Below, piece after piece: positions 11,356 to 22,823 of a stretch of DNA of 52,257 nt (the stretch's first letter is position 1; each line of letters begins with the position of its first letter). The stretch is from Theristus sp. LFF4_11. Taxonomy: Eukaryota > Nematoda > Chromadorea > Monhysterida > Xyalidae. Where the stretch lies: positions 1-52,257 of the forward strand of contig JASANC010001218.1 in the NCBI GenBank assembly GCA_030248135.1, given 5' to 3'. Position numbers and translations under genes: made by a program. Below the pieces are notes generated by a model that did not search any database, had not been told where the DNA came from, and saw only the letters and a list, made by a program, of their open reading frames with translations.

Positions 11356-11673
11356 ATGTCTTCTGTCGCATGCCTTGTGACGTTATCTTCAAGAGCACTT
11401 GTTGTTGTTGTTGCGAACAGCATCGGCAAAGCGAGCACAAAAGTGCACGATGCAGGTGCCGTCGTCTGTCGTTCCATCCATTCAGAGGCGTTGTACAACT
11501 CGCACTCGCGCATGCTACGGCCGGAGCCACGGAAGCGCGAATCACTTGGACTCACGAAAGCAACGGTGATCACGATTGCTTCGATTGTGCTTGGCGGACA
11601 GCTTGCATCGAAGGGGGCGACGTTTTTGGAGGAAAATGAGATCTTTGTTCCTGATGAAGAAGACGACGAGTGA
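11356..11673 (+). CDS. emre-1: Essential MCU regulator, mitochondrial (EMRE/SMDT1)
   Basis: A single-exon 105-residue protein that matches EMRE, the small inner-membrane subunit that opens the mitochondrial calcium uniporter MCU and links it to MICU gatekeepers. Residues 1-50 are Ala/Ser/Val-rich with basic residues and few acids, as in a mitochondrial targeting peptide. Residues about 68-86 (KATVITIASIVLGGQLAS) form one membrane span with a small-residue GxxxS face. The tail FLEENEIFVPDEEDDE carries the family's LEEHxIFVP sequence followed by an acidic run that faces the intermembrane space. Human EMRE is 107 residues, so length agrees. The start is chosen because the acceptor gttccag lies two bases upstream of the ATG (trans-splicing). 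It stands alone; the next gene on the strand starts 860 bases on. Confidence 0.93.
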   Translation: MSSVACLVTLSSRALVVVVANSIGKASTKVHDAGAVVCRSIHSEALYNSHSRMLRPEPRKRESLGLTKATVITIASIVLGGQLASKGATFLEENEIFVPDEEDDE

Positions 11674-12531
11674 CGGGTTCCTTTTTATGCAGCATCATAA
11701 GTTCTTATTCTTGTCAGTATTTCGAATCTTCGACGACTCCACCTCTTGTCGAGATGTTATCGGCGAGATTTGCATCAGGTCGAACCATTGATATGTTTCC
11801 TGATTACTGTGTTGTCCAAATGCCAGGCAGCCAGATTATGTGTGCATTTTCCAAACTGGAAAATGCTAAGCTGGAAAATGCTAAGCGATACTAATTGTCG
11901 TGGCAGCAATGTTGAAATACCGTAGTTTACTCAAGCATCACATGCGTATTCCTTTGCGTTGTTGTGTCTCAAGATGGCTGCTTCCCAGAATCTTCCAGGT
12001 TTCATCTAGTCTTTGTTTCTTTAAAATTCGAAAATTGCTGGTGTTTGCTTCAAGTTGCACAACATTGGGTACTGACTGACTTGTAACAGTTCTCATTTAT
12101 TTGTTCGTTTCATGGTGTTGGCCACATATGACTTGGCGTTATTTCTAATAATAATGCGGTTTCTGAACATCTTTGACCGTTTATAGAATATATCGGTTTG
12201 CTGTGAAATGATATTATCGACAGAATAAAAGTGGTCACAAAGCTAGTACATTTATTCACAATCACAATGAGCTGTCGTTTTATCGCGACATTAGCACAAG
12301 ACGTGTTTTCATATTCATAAGTCATTACACTGTTGAACGTATATTCAATGGCAAGTCAAGCCACTATCAGTTTTGTGCAAAGTGGCAGAAAGTGGCGTGA
12401 CATGTGAGTAAACTGCAATGTTACGCTGGGCAATAAGTTGTCCCGTTTCCAGCCGTTTCCAGTTTCGTTTTTCAATTGCAACAGATCAGTGACGAGTATC
12501 GTTATAATTTTCGGAGGTGCCTGAATTTATA
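11674..12531. other. Intergenic between EMRE and GNPAT
   Basis: It contains the EMRE 3' UTR and the GNPAT promoter region. AATAAA-like signals occur near 12225. I find no conserved frame and no obvious repeat. Confidence 0.4.
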
Positions 12532-15500
12532 ATGGCGCGTGTGCAGTTCACTGAAGACCGTGTCAACATTTTGGACGGTTTGTCAGAGCGTGGCGCACTG
12601 CGGTGGGTGTTGCGCGCGCGCACGTTTCCCGCCAATCCAAGTGCACGCGCGAGATCGGCCGGTCAAATCGTGGAGGCTGTGTTGAAGTCGGAGAGGGTCG
12701 GTGGGTTTTGTGTTGACAGTTTCCACGAGTCCCAGAATCACCGATAGAAAGTGCCAATACGTAGTATCGAGACCTGTCACATACGCTCTCCGAAACGCGC
12801 AAAGGGCATTCATGAAGCAGTAATTAGTGACCGCGTACTTAACACAGCTACGCGTCACTAAATATTGCTTCATGAATGCCGCTTTATGCTTCAAGTGCTA
12901 CAGCACTGTGTAACCACGAAAATCTTAATTGAAGAAGAATTTGCAAGTTGAGTGGTTGGTTTAAAGAACCCCATTTGTGGCTGAATGTGTCTGCTTTCCA
13001 ACCGTTCCTCCTTTTCGCGCGCTCTACATTCAGCTAAAAAGGTGACAGCGACAGGTTTAAAGAAGCGTATTGTATCTGTCCTTTTCAATAGGCAACAGTG
13101 TGCGTTTTCCAATTCAACCGTGCTGATAATTCTGGAAATTTCCGTTATTTTTATTCGTGAACACTGTGTGTGTGTGGTTCAGGTAAAATCGATCATCATC
13201 GAAGAGGCTGCACAGCGGCACTGGCCGCAAGCGAGCGTCGAACTCGACGCGAAACTGCTGCTCCAGCAAATGGCACACAAATTTCAACTGGGCGCCGTCA
13301 GATCGATCGGGTTCCCATTGAGTCTCGTTTTCCAGGTGCCCGGCTAGCGCGAGACAATTCTGCTTTTTCTTTCTTTCAGTGTCTCTCACAAACTGATTAC
13401 TTTTGCGATTTGCTATTTCGTTTTCGGCTTTTTCTCGTCCATCCTAATGTTACTGAAATGTGTGTTCTTCGTGACTGGCCATGTTTCAGTCGATCTACAG
13501 CGGCATTTACACGGAGCGCGTCCGATGGGAGCAGATCGCTCAGCTGTGCCAGACGGGCCCCGTCGTGTTCATGCCGACGCACCGCAGCTATCTCGACTTC
13601 CTGTTGCTCTCGTACCTCTGTTTCGAGTTTCAAGTGCCGCTGCCCGCAATTGCCGCTGGAATGGACTTTATGAGTGAGCACCACCCAGCGGACGAAGCAG
13701 CTTTGTGAAGTGGGACACTCTTGGGACAGTGCAGTCTCGGTCATGAAAACGCACCGTGATATCACGCAATCACAAACATAACGCACGCTCTCTAGTTTCC
13801 TTTTTTTCCGTCTGCAAACGCATTTGCGTCGCAGAAGCCAAAACATTCACAATGCAATCCAATATGTCTGCATGTCTGTTTAAGCAGTTTCTTCAGCCTA
13901 GGACGGTATGATGAGCAGAAACGAAGCGCATGTCCGTGCAGGCATGAAGCTGGTCGGCGAGCTGTTGCGCCGCAGTGGCGCGTTCTTCATGCGTCGTCAG
14001 TTCGGCTCGGATCGTCTGTACTGGGCGATCTTCACGGAGTACGTGCAGACGCAGCTGCGCCACGCCGATCGCACCGTCGAGTTCTTCCTGGAGGGCACGC
14101 GCAGCCGCACCGGCAAGTCGCTGCATCCGAAATACGGTCTGCTCACCGTGCTGCTGGAGCCGTATTTTCGGTCAGTCATGGTGGTCGTCTGACCGTAGCG
14201 TTGTTACAACAGTCTAAAGGCCCCTTTATACCTGACGTATGTAGACTTATGTCAGTTAGGAACGGCAGTATGCAATAACACTAGACCTAAAGTGACGTGC
14301 CGCACGCGGATACGTCAGGTATAAACGGGCCTTAACTCTATAGCATTAACATATCCACCAGCTGTTTGGTTGATGCAGGAATTCTGTGCATTGATTGTTG
14401 TGAAGGCGGCGTTTGGTTTGCACAGAATCCATGCGATGACATCACGTGACCACCAACCAGTCCGCTAGTTATTATGTTATATAGAGTTCGACTGTATCAT
14501 TTGATCGGCTGTTCATTTCTCGAACTCTAGCATACGCTTTCGATATGACATTTGAATTGTTGACTGTTTCATTCTACATTTGGTGTGTGGTGATTGCGGT
14601 TGCAGCAGCGTGACATGGACTACACGGCGTGTTTCGTTTCGCCCTGAGCCAGTTCTGTGATTGTGTCAGTTTGCATTTTCGCTTTCTAAAAGCCATTTCG
14701 CGTGTCCAGCAGTCAACTATACGACACGGTGCTGGTGCCGGTCAGCACCTCGTATGAACGCATCATTGAAGAGTCTCTATACGCCTATGAGTTGATCGGA
14801 TTTCCCAAGCCGAAGGAGTCGACCAGCGGCCTACTGAAGGCACGAAACGTCCTGGCCACCAATTATGGCGAAGTCTACGTGACGCTTGGCGAGGTCAAAC
14901 AACTGTTTTTTTCATAATTCCATTTTTTATTTAACTTACAAGAGACAAACTGCTGTCGATAAACAACGGAAACAATTCATCTGGTTGGTGGGTAAAGTTA
15001 TCTACGGAATGGCCGACTAAACATAGCGGCTTTTTTCAGGGTGCAAGAAGCGCACGAATTTTGAATGAATGAAAAAGACGTTCAGAAACCAAATTGTATG
15101 CGAAATTTGTCGCGTTTTGTAAACTAATGGATTCTTCGTGCTATGCGGTTCATTCTTTCTCCCTTTCACACATGATTAGGAATTATGTTGGCATTTAAAA
15201 AAAGACAGTTCGTAGTTTGCGACTGATCCCGTCATGATGGACTGCCATATTTGTTCGGCCATACTGTATTTTCAGCCGATTTCCGTTCGTGAGTACTTCT
15301 CCACTGTGGCGATCAGTCGAAACGCGCACGCACTCGAGCCAAACATTCGCTTTCAGCTGACACCGGCCGAACTGCAGGGCATCAGGCTGCTCGGCCACCA
15401 GATCATCAAGGTCGCGCACAAGTTTGAGCTTTATTGTGCATTGTCAGCGTTTCCGACTGCACTTTGTATGTCGTCAGAAGGGCAAATCACTGAGCAAGTT

Positions 15501-18358
15501 TCCATCCACATATTTCCCTGCTTATGGAGGGATGGCACAAAAAAACTTTTTCACGCCAAAAATAAAAAAAACGGTTTTTTACCAATAGAAAATTTGAATT
15601 TTTAGTCGTCGGACGAAAAACAAATCCAAGATTAGTTTCAAGTCGTCGAATCCACCGCTCAATCCGTCGAATCCGTCGAGTTGAGCGGGAAAAGCAACGC
15701 TTCTGATTATTGTTCACAAAACCAACAAGAACCGGTTTTATCCAGCTTTTCTTGCGTAATTGTGTGTTTGGCAAAATCCAGAGCAATATTCTGAAACTGG
15801 AAAACCATTTTCGAAAGAGACCTGGTAAAAAAACCAGTTTTGAAACCGTGGAAAAAACTGGTTTCTTTTCGCAAAAAACCGGTTTTTTCCATCCCTAGCT
15901 GATAGACAACTGCGCAACAATTCAGATGCAGCAGCGCAACAGTGCCGTGACCCTGTGGTCGTTGGCGTGTGTCGTCTTGAATCGTCTACTCGGCGATCAC
16001 CATCATCAGCCTGCTACATCAGTCAACATCAACAGCAGCAACAGTGTACCGTATGCGTTGCTCTTGTCGGAACTCTCAAAGTTCGTCAGTTTATCTGCCA
16101 GGCTGAACAACGTGGACAAACTAGCGATACTGAGACACGCAGACACGATAGACGCTGAGCTGCAGTACTACATTCGGTTGCACAGCAATTTGGTGCGTCT
16201 GAGTGACGACGGCGAACGCTTGCATTTGCTTGATGACCAGCTGAACTCGGATGCAACGGCGTTTCCGGCCGGCGCTGCCGCCACAGCGACTCAGTTGACT
16301 TGGCCGACGGTACGGCGCAGTGTTCGTTTGAGCGAGATGCATGCTGCTGATTGGTCGCATGCTGCTGTTCTGACCAACCAGTCTATTCGCCTGGTGGTTT
16401 TTGCTGTTCGTTTATCACCAACTGCGGTATGGTAGCCTCTCACCAACTGAGCGTCAGCCAGGCTGCACTTGTTTGTGTCTCATTTTGTCGACCCATCTTT
16501 TGACTAACGTCGGAGCGCGAACGGTTTCGCTCGGATGCTGCTGTGTACGCATGTGTGATTGGCTACTATCATTGAATTCAGTTGTGTTCTGCATTCAACA
16601 GACGCAAGCAAACAGCTGCTTGTCGCAGGTGTGCCGTGCGGTGTGCCGTGTGCAGCTGGGCAACTACGCCAGTGCGGCCGTGCATTGCTACCAAGAAGTC
16701 GCGTTGCTTGCCGGTCTCATTCTCTGCGGCGCGAGAAATCCGGTTTCGTGCAACGATCTGCTGTGTTCGTTCAAGTATGTTCATCACATTTATTACCGTA
16801 TTACCTCTAATAAACCCCCATGGGGGTTTATTTCTTCAGCGACTTCTGGGGGTGGGGGTTTATTTTGGGGGGGTTATTTTGGGGGGGTTTATTTGGAAAC
16901 CATTTTTAGGGGTGGGCAAAATGACAAAAATACCTTCCATGGCAGGAAGGAAGTCGCAGAAACTTCTACTCTACATAGAAATTTCCTTTTACAACAGCCT
17001 TTTGTAATGAAATTACCATTAACTCATCCATTTGGGGCCTTTGGTAGCACAATTTCATCATTTTCACTGCAACCAGCCACTGAATTCGCTGGGTATGTGT
17101 TTCAAACAGGTTTCCAATAATCCCCCATGCGGGATTATTTTTTGGGGGGGGGGATTATTTGGAAACTTGTCGAGGGGGTGGGGGTTTATTTGGGGGGGGG
17201 TATTTTTTGGGGGGGGGTTTAATAGAGGTAATACGGTATTACCTTTTGTCGGATTTATCATTTTCCGGCATAACGCCTAACGGTGGTTAAATTTGTATCC
17301 CGAACTTTGGTGTAGGTGTTGATGGATGCCCTGCGTCTTCGCCATGAAAGGTGGACGACATTCTGATGCCCCCAACAGGGCATTTCTTCTGCTTTGAGCA
17401 TCATTAATCTGAAACGGTGATATCTGAATCGCATTTTGCGATTTTTTTCAGAGAGCTACAGTCGATACTGGCGCACGATCTGATTCACGTCCCATCGGCC
17501 GTCTATCAAGAGCGAAATTTCGACGACGCCGTGAAACAACTGAATAACGTTGGTGCCATCGAACTGAACACCGCCGATTCCGAAGAGCAAAGCGAGCGAT
17601 TGGTGATGATAACGGACCGCGATTGTCTGCTGCTCCTGTACAACATCATCAGCGTCTATGTCGACGGGTACACATTGCTGGCGCAGTCCGTCGGCGACCA
17701 TTGTGCCACGAAGTTCACGCAGTCCGAACTCGTCCACCATTATCAGATCAAACTGGAGCGTCGATTGCACGGCGCACCGCGCACCGCCACCGTGCCACGT
17801 GTGCACGCGTACATGCTCAGCACGGACCTCGCCAACAATGCGTTCAGGTGCGAGCGTCTGCTGGCGAGATATCGCACGCTTCGCTCGTGCCGAGACACGT
17901 GATTTCAGTCTCGCATGTTACAGTCGCCCGAATGCGTGCGCATCACGCCACCTGTGTGTGGCCGTAATCAACCAATCAGCTGATACTACAGAAAAACAGA
18001 AATAGTGCGCCACCCTGTACGAGTGCTACAATTCGCTTTGTGTGCGGCGGTGTTGCCTTCCGTTGAGACGCCTAATTGGAGCGTATTGTAATTGAATGAG
18101 TGTGATGCAGCCGATCCGCTGGCCAGGTTTTTGTTCTTCAGCCACACCGGACCGGAGGCATTTTGTGTTGCGTGATTTGTGACGTGGCCATCATTGCACT
18201 GCAGGTGTTGTCAACGAATGGGCGTGCTGCAACGCGAGTCATCGTCCAAAAGCGGCCAGTTCGTTTGCGACGTGTATCGACTGAGTGCGCTCACTGAGAA
18301 ATTGATGCCGCTCGCAAAACTTGGCCTAACTCAACATCATTCGCTTGCCAAACTGTGA
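12532..18358 (+). CDS. GNPAT: Dihydroxyacetone-phosphate acyltransferase (GNPAT), peroxisomal
   Basis: First enzyme of ether-lipid (plasmalogen) synthesis: it acylates dihydroxyacetone phosphate with acyl-CoA on the luminal side of peroxisomes. Exons 12532-12696, 13183-13335, 13490-13673, 13942-14170, 14710-14893, 15276-15410 (possibly extended), 15926-16309, 16602-16774, 17452-17847 and 18205-18358 give about 718 residues; human GNPAT is 680. All acyltransferase motifs are present: [11 protein letters not shown] (motif I HX4D, about residue 137), GAFFMRR (II), FFLEGTRSR (III, about 216-224) and the [10 protein letters not shown] region (IV). The last residues are SLAKL, a peroxisomal PTS1 signal identical in its AKL to the human enzyme. 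Two junctions are uncertain: the exon 1 donor (gtcggt) and the end of exon 6, where a conserved VAHKFEL stretch lies just past my donor. Introns carry several fold-back elements. It is followed on the same strand by FBP, 700 bases on. Confidence 0.93.
12806..12886. mobile_element. Short fold-back element (GGCATTCATGAAGCA), copy 1, GNPAT intron 1
   Basis: An 80-bp near-palindrome with arms GGCATTCATGAAGCA and TGCTTCATGAATGCC around a centre that includes tagtgac and acagctacgcgtcac. Copies 2 and 3 are at about 18851 and 19945. The arms continue weakly as TTAAGCGGC at the better-preserved ends. Confidence 0.75.
14217..14334. mobile_element. Small TIR element in GNPAT intron 4
   Basis: About 118 bp with inverted ends AAGGCCCCTTTATACCTGAC and GTCAGGTATAAACGGGCCTT (one mismatch). 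There is no coding capacity. A TAA-like duplication may flank it but is not clear. It looks like a MITE of the PIF/Harbinger type, which is inference. Confidence 0.6.
15528..15897. mobile_element. Old TIR element in GNPAT intron 6
   Basis: The ends AGGGATGG and CCATCCCT bound about 370 bp with aaccggtttttt-type runs next to the right end. The flanks GCTTATGG and GCTGATAG agree at six of eight positions, consistent with a decayed 8-bp duplication. It is therefore possibly an old hAT-type MITE. Confidence 0.5.
16796..17236. mobile_element. TIR element CCGTATTACC, copy 1, in GNPAT intron 8
   Basis: 441 bp with ends CCGTATTACC and GGTAATACGG, flanked by TA on both sides (16794-16795 and 17237-17238). 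Subterminal segments contain repeated GGGGTTTATT-type blocks; the centre is unique sequence shared with copy 2 at 32633-33087. The TA target suggests a Tc1/mariner-type MITE. It sits within an intron of about 680 bases and does not disturb the frame. Confidence 0.8.
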
Positions 18359-19054
18359 TCCTTTTTGAGTATCTCTGTGATCATGTTGCCTTCCAGCACA
18401 GTTCAGCCTGTGATCTTTCAGTTCACTTTCATTTCTAACCGGTTCACTTGAAAGAAATTACTGCTGAATATTTTGTTCTCCTTTGCGGCGCTTTGTGATA
18501 CCCGTTGGTTCTAGTCTAAGCCGTAGATCATCATAGGTTTAGCTTGCCTTCTGGTCGATGACCAGAATCAGAATATAAACGGTTCAGCGTTCAGCAAACA
18601 AAAAAAACAAGCCCGTTTTCTGTGGTTGCGTTGCATTTTGCAATCAACGATGCAGTTGTCTGCTGTGTGACAGTGCAACAAGAAACAAAACTTGCAAAAA
18701 GTCACGTTATTTGTTGTGTTTTTACACAGCCGTGCGTGTGTGTTTATCATCACATCTGTTCTGCCGCTTGGTTTTATCAACGTTTTCCTGTGTGGCGCAA
18801 CAACAGCGCAATATCGCACGTTTCTATTACGATGGTTCGTATGGTAAACCGGCATTCATGAAGCAATGTTTAGTGACGCGTAGCTGTGTTAAAACATATG
18901 AATACTAAATACTGCTTCATGAATGCCGCTTAAGAATCCGTAGATGAATTTTCAGGGCATCGGCTGGAGCTGGAGCGAAAGTGGAGAAGTTGCAGTCAAA
19001 AATTTGATTCATCCAGTGCAATAAAGCACGCTGCCCGAGTGACGAAGCAGCGCG
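18359..19054. other. Intergenic between GNPAT and FBP
   Basis: It holds the GNPAT 3' UTR, one fold-back element (about 18851-18930) and the FBP promoter. No other gene is visible. Confidence 0.4.
18851..18931. mobile_element. Short fold-back element, copy 2
   Basis: The same palindromic family as 12806-12886: arms GGCATTCATGAAGCA and TGCTTCATGAATGCC with gacgcgtagctgtgtt in the centre. It lies about 120 bases before the FBP start codon, so it may be in the promoter or 5' UTR. Confidence 0.75.
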
Positions 19055-21780
19055 ATGGCAAACAAACAGGAGAGCTCGCAGCAGTACGGCATCGAGACGG
19101 ACTGCATGACGATGACGCGCTTTGTGCTTGCAGAGCAGCGAAGAGTAAACTGGACTGTTTTATGGCAAGACTTTTCGCTCATTCGGATCCTGAATTCAAT
19201 TCTTGCGCGTTTTCGTCCAGAATCCACAAGCGACTGGTGAGCTGACCAACTTGTTGACGTCGTTGTTGACGACAATCAAGGCGATCTCGGCTGCTGTGCG
19301 CAAGGCAGGCATTGCGAAATTGTGAGGGCAGACTGGTTTTTTTTCTCGGAAAAGCGTTCGTTCTTCGAAATAGCGAAATTGACGTTTGATTGAAATGTAT
19401 CTGTTTTTATTGGTGCGACTCAGTGCGCTCGTGTTAGACCCGAAGATCGCACGGAATTGGTTTTTTTCAGTATCATTTTTTTAGAAGTTTTTAGGTACGG
19501 TATCGCTGGCGAAACAAACATCCAAGGCGAGGAGGTGAAGAAGCTGGATGTGCTGTCGAACGAGATGATGATCAACATGCTCCGAGCGTCCTACACAACG
19601 TGCGTGCTCGTATCGGAGGAGGAGAAAGAAGTCATCGAGGTCAGGGGGGGGCTTGCACAACAGAGAAACACTGTTTTTGGGCTTGCACAACAGAAAAACA
19701 CTGTTTTTGGTCTTTCTGAGAAAGTGGCGACTCTTTTGGAGAAATTGCCGTTTCCTACGCCAGGTGGATCTGCAACACCAGGGCAAGTACATCGTTGCGT
19801 TCGACCCGTTGGACGGGTCGTCAAACATCGACTCATGTATCTCAATCGGCACGATTTTCTCCATTTGGCGCAAGGTTGGTCCGTATGAGGGGGGGGGACT
19901 ATTATCGGTAGAAGTTTTGTTTTGGTTTTTCATGAACGTAAAGGGGCACTCATGAAGCCTTATTTACTGGCGGCGTAGCTATGTTTTAACACAGCTACGC
20001 GTCACCAAATACTGCTTCATGACTGCCGCTTAACCTTTGAAGTGAAACGGTCCGCAATGAAAAACACGTTTGTGTTGCAGACGTCCGAGGGCGCGCCAAA
20101 CATGAGCGACGTGCTGCAGCCCGGTCGCAAGATGATCTACGCTGGGTACGCGCTCTACGGCTCTGCGACGATGGTCGTGTTCACGCACGGTGGTTGCGTG
20201 CACGGATTCACGCTCGATCCCGTCGGTGTTGTTTGTGTTTTGTTTGGTTTTCGTTGCTTTTGGTTGTTGTTTTTTTGCTGACTACACTGCCGGCTGATTG
20301 GTTGCATTCAAACGGGCAGTGTCTATGGGGCAATAGCAGAGCTAGCAGCAGTTCTAGAATGTTCAAGGGCGCGAAATTCGAATGAAAGATAAAAGACGTT
20401 CAGAAACTGAATTGTGTGTCAAATTTGAGGAGTTTTTTTTTTACCAATTAGTTCTTCATGCTAACCTGTTCATTCTTTGTTCCTCCACACACGATTGGAA
20501 AGAATCCGGCATTCTTTAACAACGCAACTCCCAGTCTGCAACTGGTCTCGCCGTGAGAAGACAAGGAGAGCCTTATTTATTCTGCCGTACTGTAACAATA
20601 CAAGACAACACAGTAGACAAGTCAATTTTGCGGGACATACGTTATGGTCTGGTCATTTCGACTCGACCAAATTGCATTTCATCGGTTCATCACATTTTTG
20701 CTGTTCCAGTCGATTGGCGAGTTTCTATTGACGCACAAAGACATCAAAATTCCGACGCGCGGCAAAGTGTACAGCACCAATGAGGGCTACGAACACCAGT
20801 GGTCGCCGGGACTGCGCGAGTATGTGAAACGACTCAAGGTCTGTGCTGTGTGTTGTTAGTGCAAACTTGGCCGCACAGCAATTGAAACAGACGAACGAAC
20901 AGAAATTCTGGCGATGATAATTTGCACTGACTGTTTTACCTTGGCACTGAAGGCCGCCAAGAAGCCGTACGCAGCTCGGTACGTTGGCTCCATGGTTGCC
21001 GACGTGCATCGCACACTCCTACAGGGTGGCATCTTCTTCTATCCGGCCACATCATCCGCACCGTCCGGCAAGGTGTGTCTCTCTCGGTGTCTGTTTTGTT
21101 CGTTTAGACAAAGAAGAACGCCCCGAACGAATTCCACCGAAACCATTGGGCGCCACGCCACAAAGCGCTCAGTCGTCCGTTCACCCCACCACCGCAGTTT
21201 AGCAATTCAGGCTTCTGCAACCGGTGGCTGGGAGATAACAACGCAAAACAATACCGGGCACTGTTGAGAAATTGTACAAAGTAAAGTTGAAAAGTATATC
21301 AGTTAGAGTTGAGGGAAGTTTAGTCATGAAATTAAGTGGCGTTTTGTGACCGAAGAAAAGTTTTCAACGATAATATTATTTACTGTTTCGAATGGGCTTG
21401 AAAATCAGTTTTATGTAGATCAAGCGGTAATTCCAAATTGCTGAACTGACCCTGTAACCCACAAGATGCGATTGAGTCACTTGGACAATTTTCATCTGCC
21501 TCCTCGGAACTAAGCATGGAATTTTCAAACGTCTGCAAACGCAGTGAGTCGCGTAACCAAAAAAAATCGATAATTTTTCAAATGATTGCAGCTGCGTCTG
21601 TTGTACGAGGCAGCGCCGATGTCGTTTCTGATCGAGGAGGCAGGCGGTTTGGCGAGCACCGGCTCGATGCCCGTGCTGGACATTGTGCCGCAGTCGATAC
21701 ACCAGAGAACGCCCATATTCCTCGGCTCGAAAGAAGACGTCGAAGACGCGCTGAAATGCATGAAGGAAATTGACGGCTGA
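19055..21780 (+). CDS. fbp-1: Fructose-1,6-bisphosphatase
   Basis: Cytosolic gluconeogenic enzyme that removes the 1-phosphate of fructose 1,6-bisphosphate. Eight exons join in phase: 19055-19144, 19221-19321, 19495-19639, 19764-19874, 20081-20221, 20710-20838, 20953-21072 and 21592-21780, giving 341 residues (human FBP1 is 338). The metal/phosphate signature [11 protein letters not shown] is at about residues 125-135, with VLVSEEE upstream, [10 protein letters not shown] in the middle and [12 protein letters not shown] for substrate binding. The N-terminal CMTMTRFV and [15 protein letters not shown] match the AMP-site region of the family. The product ends in EIDG. No key residue is missing. 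Introns hold a tandem 31-base duplication (about 19650-19710), a fold-back element (about 19945) and a repeat shared with GNPAT intron 5. The next gene on the strand is 1 kb downstream. Confidence 0.97.
19945..20032. mobile_element. Short fold-back element, copy 3, FBP intron 4
   Basis: Arms GGCACTCATGAAGC and GCTTCATGACTGCC enclose ggcgtagctatgttttaacacagctacg in inverted form (described here in parts: a central palindrome of gcgtagct and agctacgc). Same family as the copies at 12806 and 18851. Confidence 0.72.
20355..20510. repeat. Dispersed repeat shared by FBP intron 5 and GNPAT intron 5
   Basis: A block of about 150 bases containing gacgttcagaaac and ttcattctttgttcc is recognisably similar to 15055-15180 in GNPAT intron 5 (gacgttcagaaacc, ttcattctttctccc). 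Ends are not defined; it is probably an old element present in both introns. Confidence 0.55.
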
Positions 21781-22823
21781 GTAGTGCTCTGACACAAACA
21801 CCGCCACACCAATGATGCCCTGCAATGGTGTGAGTTTTTAGTTGTTTTGTTGTTTTCAGTTTTTGTTCTTCAAGTCTGTATTTCCACTCGATTTACACAC
21901 ATCTGTTTAGTTTCGTTCGCAGCTTTGTCGGTTTGCAATTAGCGATTAGAACAATGGGCAAATGTGTCAATAGAAATGAGTCGATTTGTTAGATCTTTTT
22001 TTGATTTAATGTGATGATAGTTTTTTTGCATTTGATCGGTCCGGTGGGCTTCTGTTGTTCGTTTTTCGTGATCGAAAATTGTCGCTGTTTGTTTGTTGAT
22101 TTGCTGATTATCCATTGTTATTTCATTACCGGTAGAATTTCTTTTTTCGTGTTTCGCAGCGTGTTTTCCGACATTTTAATTTGTTGCTTCCAGACAATGA
22201 CCAATGTGACTGCATCAAAATGTGCTACTATGCTCGTAACCGTTGGGACTGTTTTCTTTACAAAACAAACAACAAATGGGGTGTTTTTAAAAACCAAACC
22301 CGATGCATTTGTTCTCCTAATTCAAAGGTACGCATTCTCTGTATTCTGAGGAAAAGGGAAAACGAACATACTGTACATAACTAGGATTGACTCGAGAGGC
22401 ATGCGATTGGATCATTCGTGTTAGTTTCATGTGAAATTTTTACCTGACTCTTCTTAAAACCCTCATTTTAAAAATGCATACATAAGCTCTGAAATAAGGC
22501 TTCAAAGGTGCATTTGGTGTTGAATCTTCGATACAAATAGTTTTGAACATGTTTCTCCACTTCAAAGTGAATTTTGTAAATGAAAATTTGCAAGTCATAT
22601 GTATGTCAGCCAGAACTCAGAAGGCATTTTGTTGTTGTTTTTTAAAAAAACGAACACAAACTAAATCTGGACCAACACTTGGCCTGGTTGATCACCAGGT
22701 AACATTTGCATGGTTTGCTTGTGATTTATACTCGACAGGAAACTCAGTAGTATTTTAATGAAGTGCAAATAAAAACATTTGAATTTTCACACGCACTCGT
22801 GCGTCATCACATACCGACGTTAG
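21781..22823. other. Intergenic between FBP and the DEG/ENaC gene
   Basis: T-rich sequence that includes the FBP 3' UTR. Several short frames appear, but none has domain-like composition. I see no repeat or RNA gene. Confidence 0.4.

Noticed and set aside
18005..18204. An additional GNPAT exon between 17847 and 18205
   Set aside because: The direct join (AG|G) already gives a continuous match to the family C-terminus (STDLANNAF then RMGVLQRES); no frame in between improves it.
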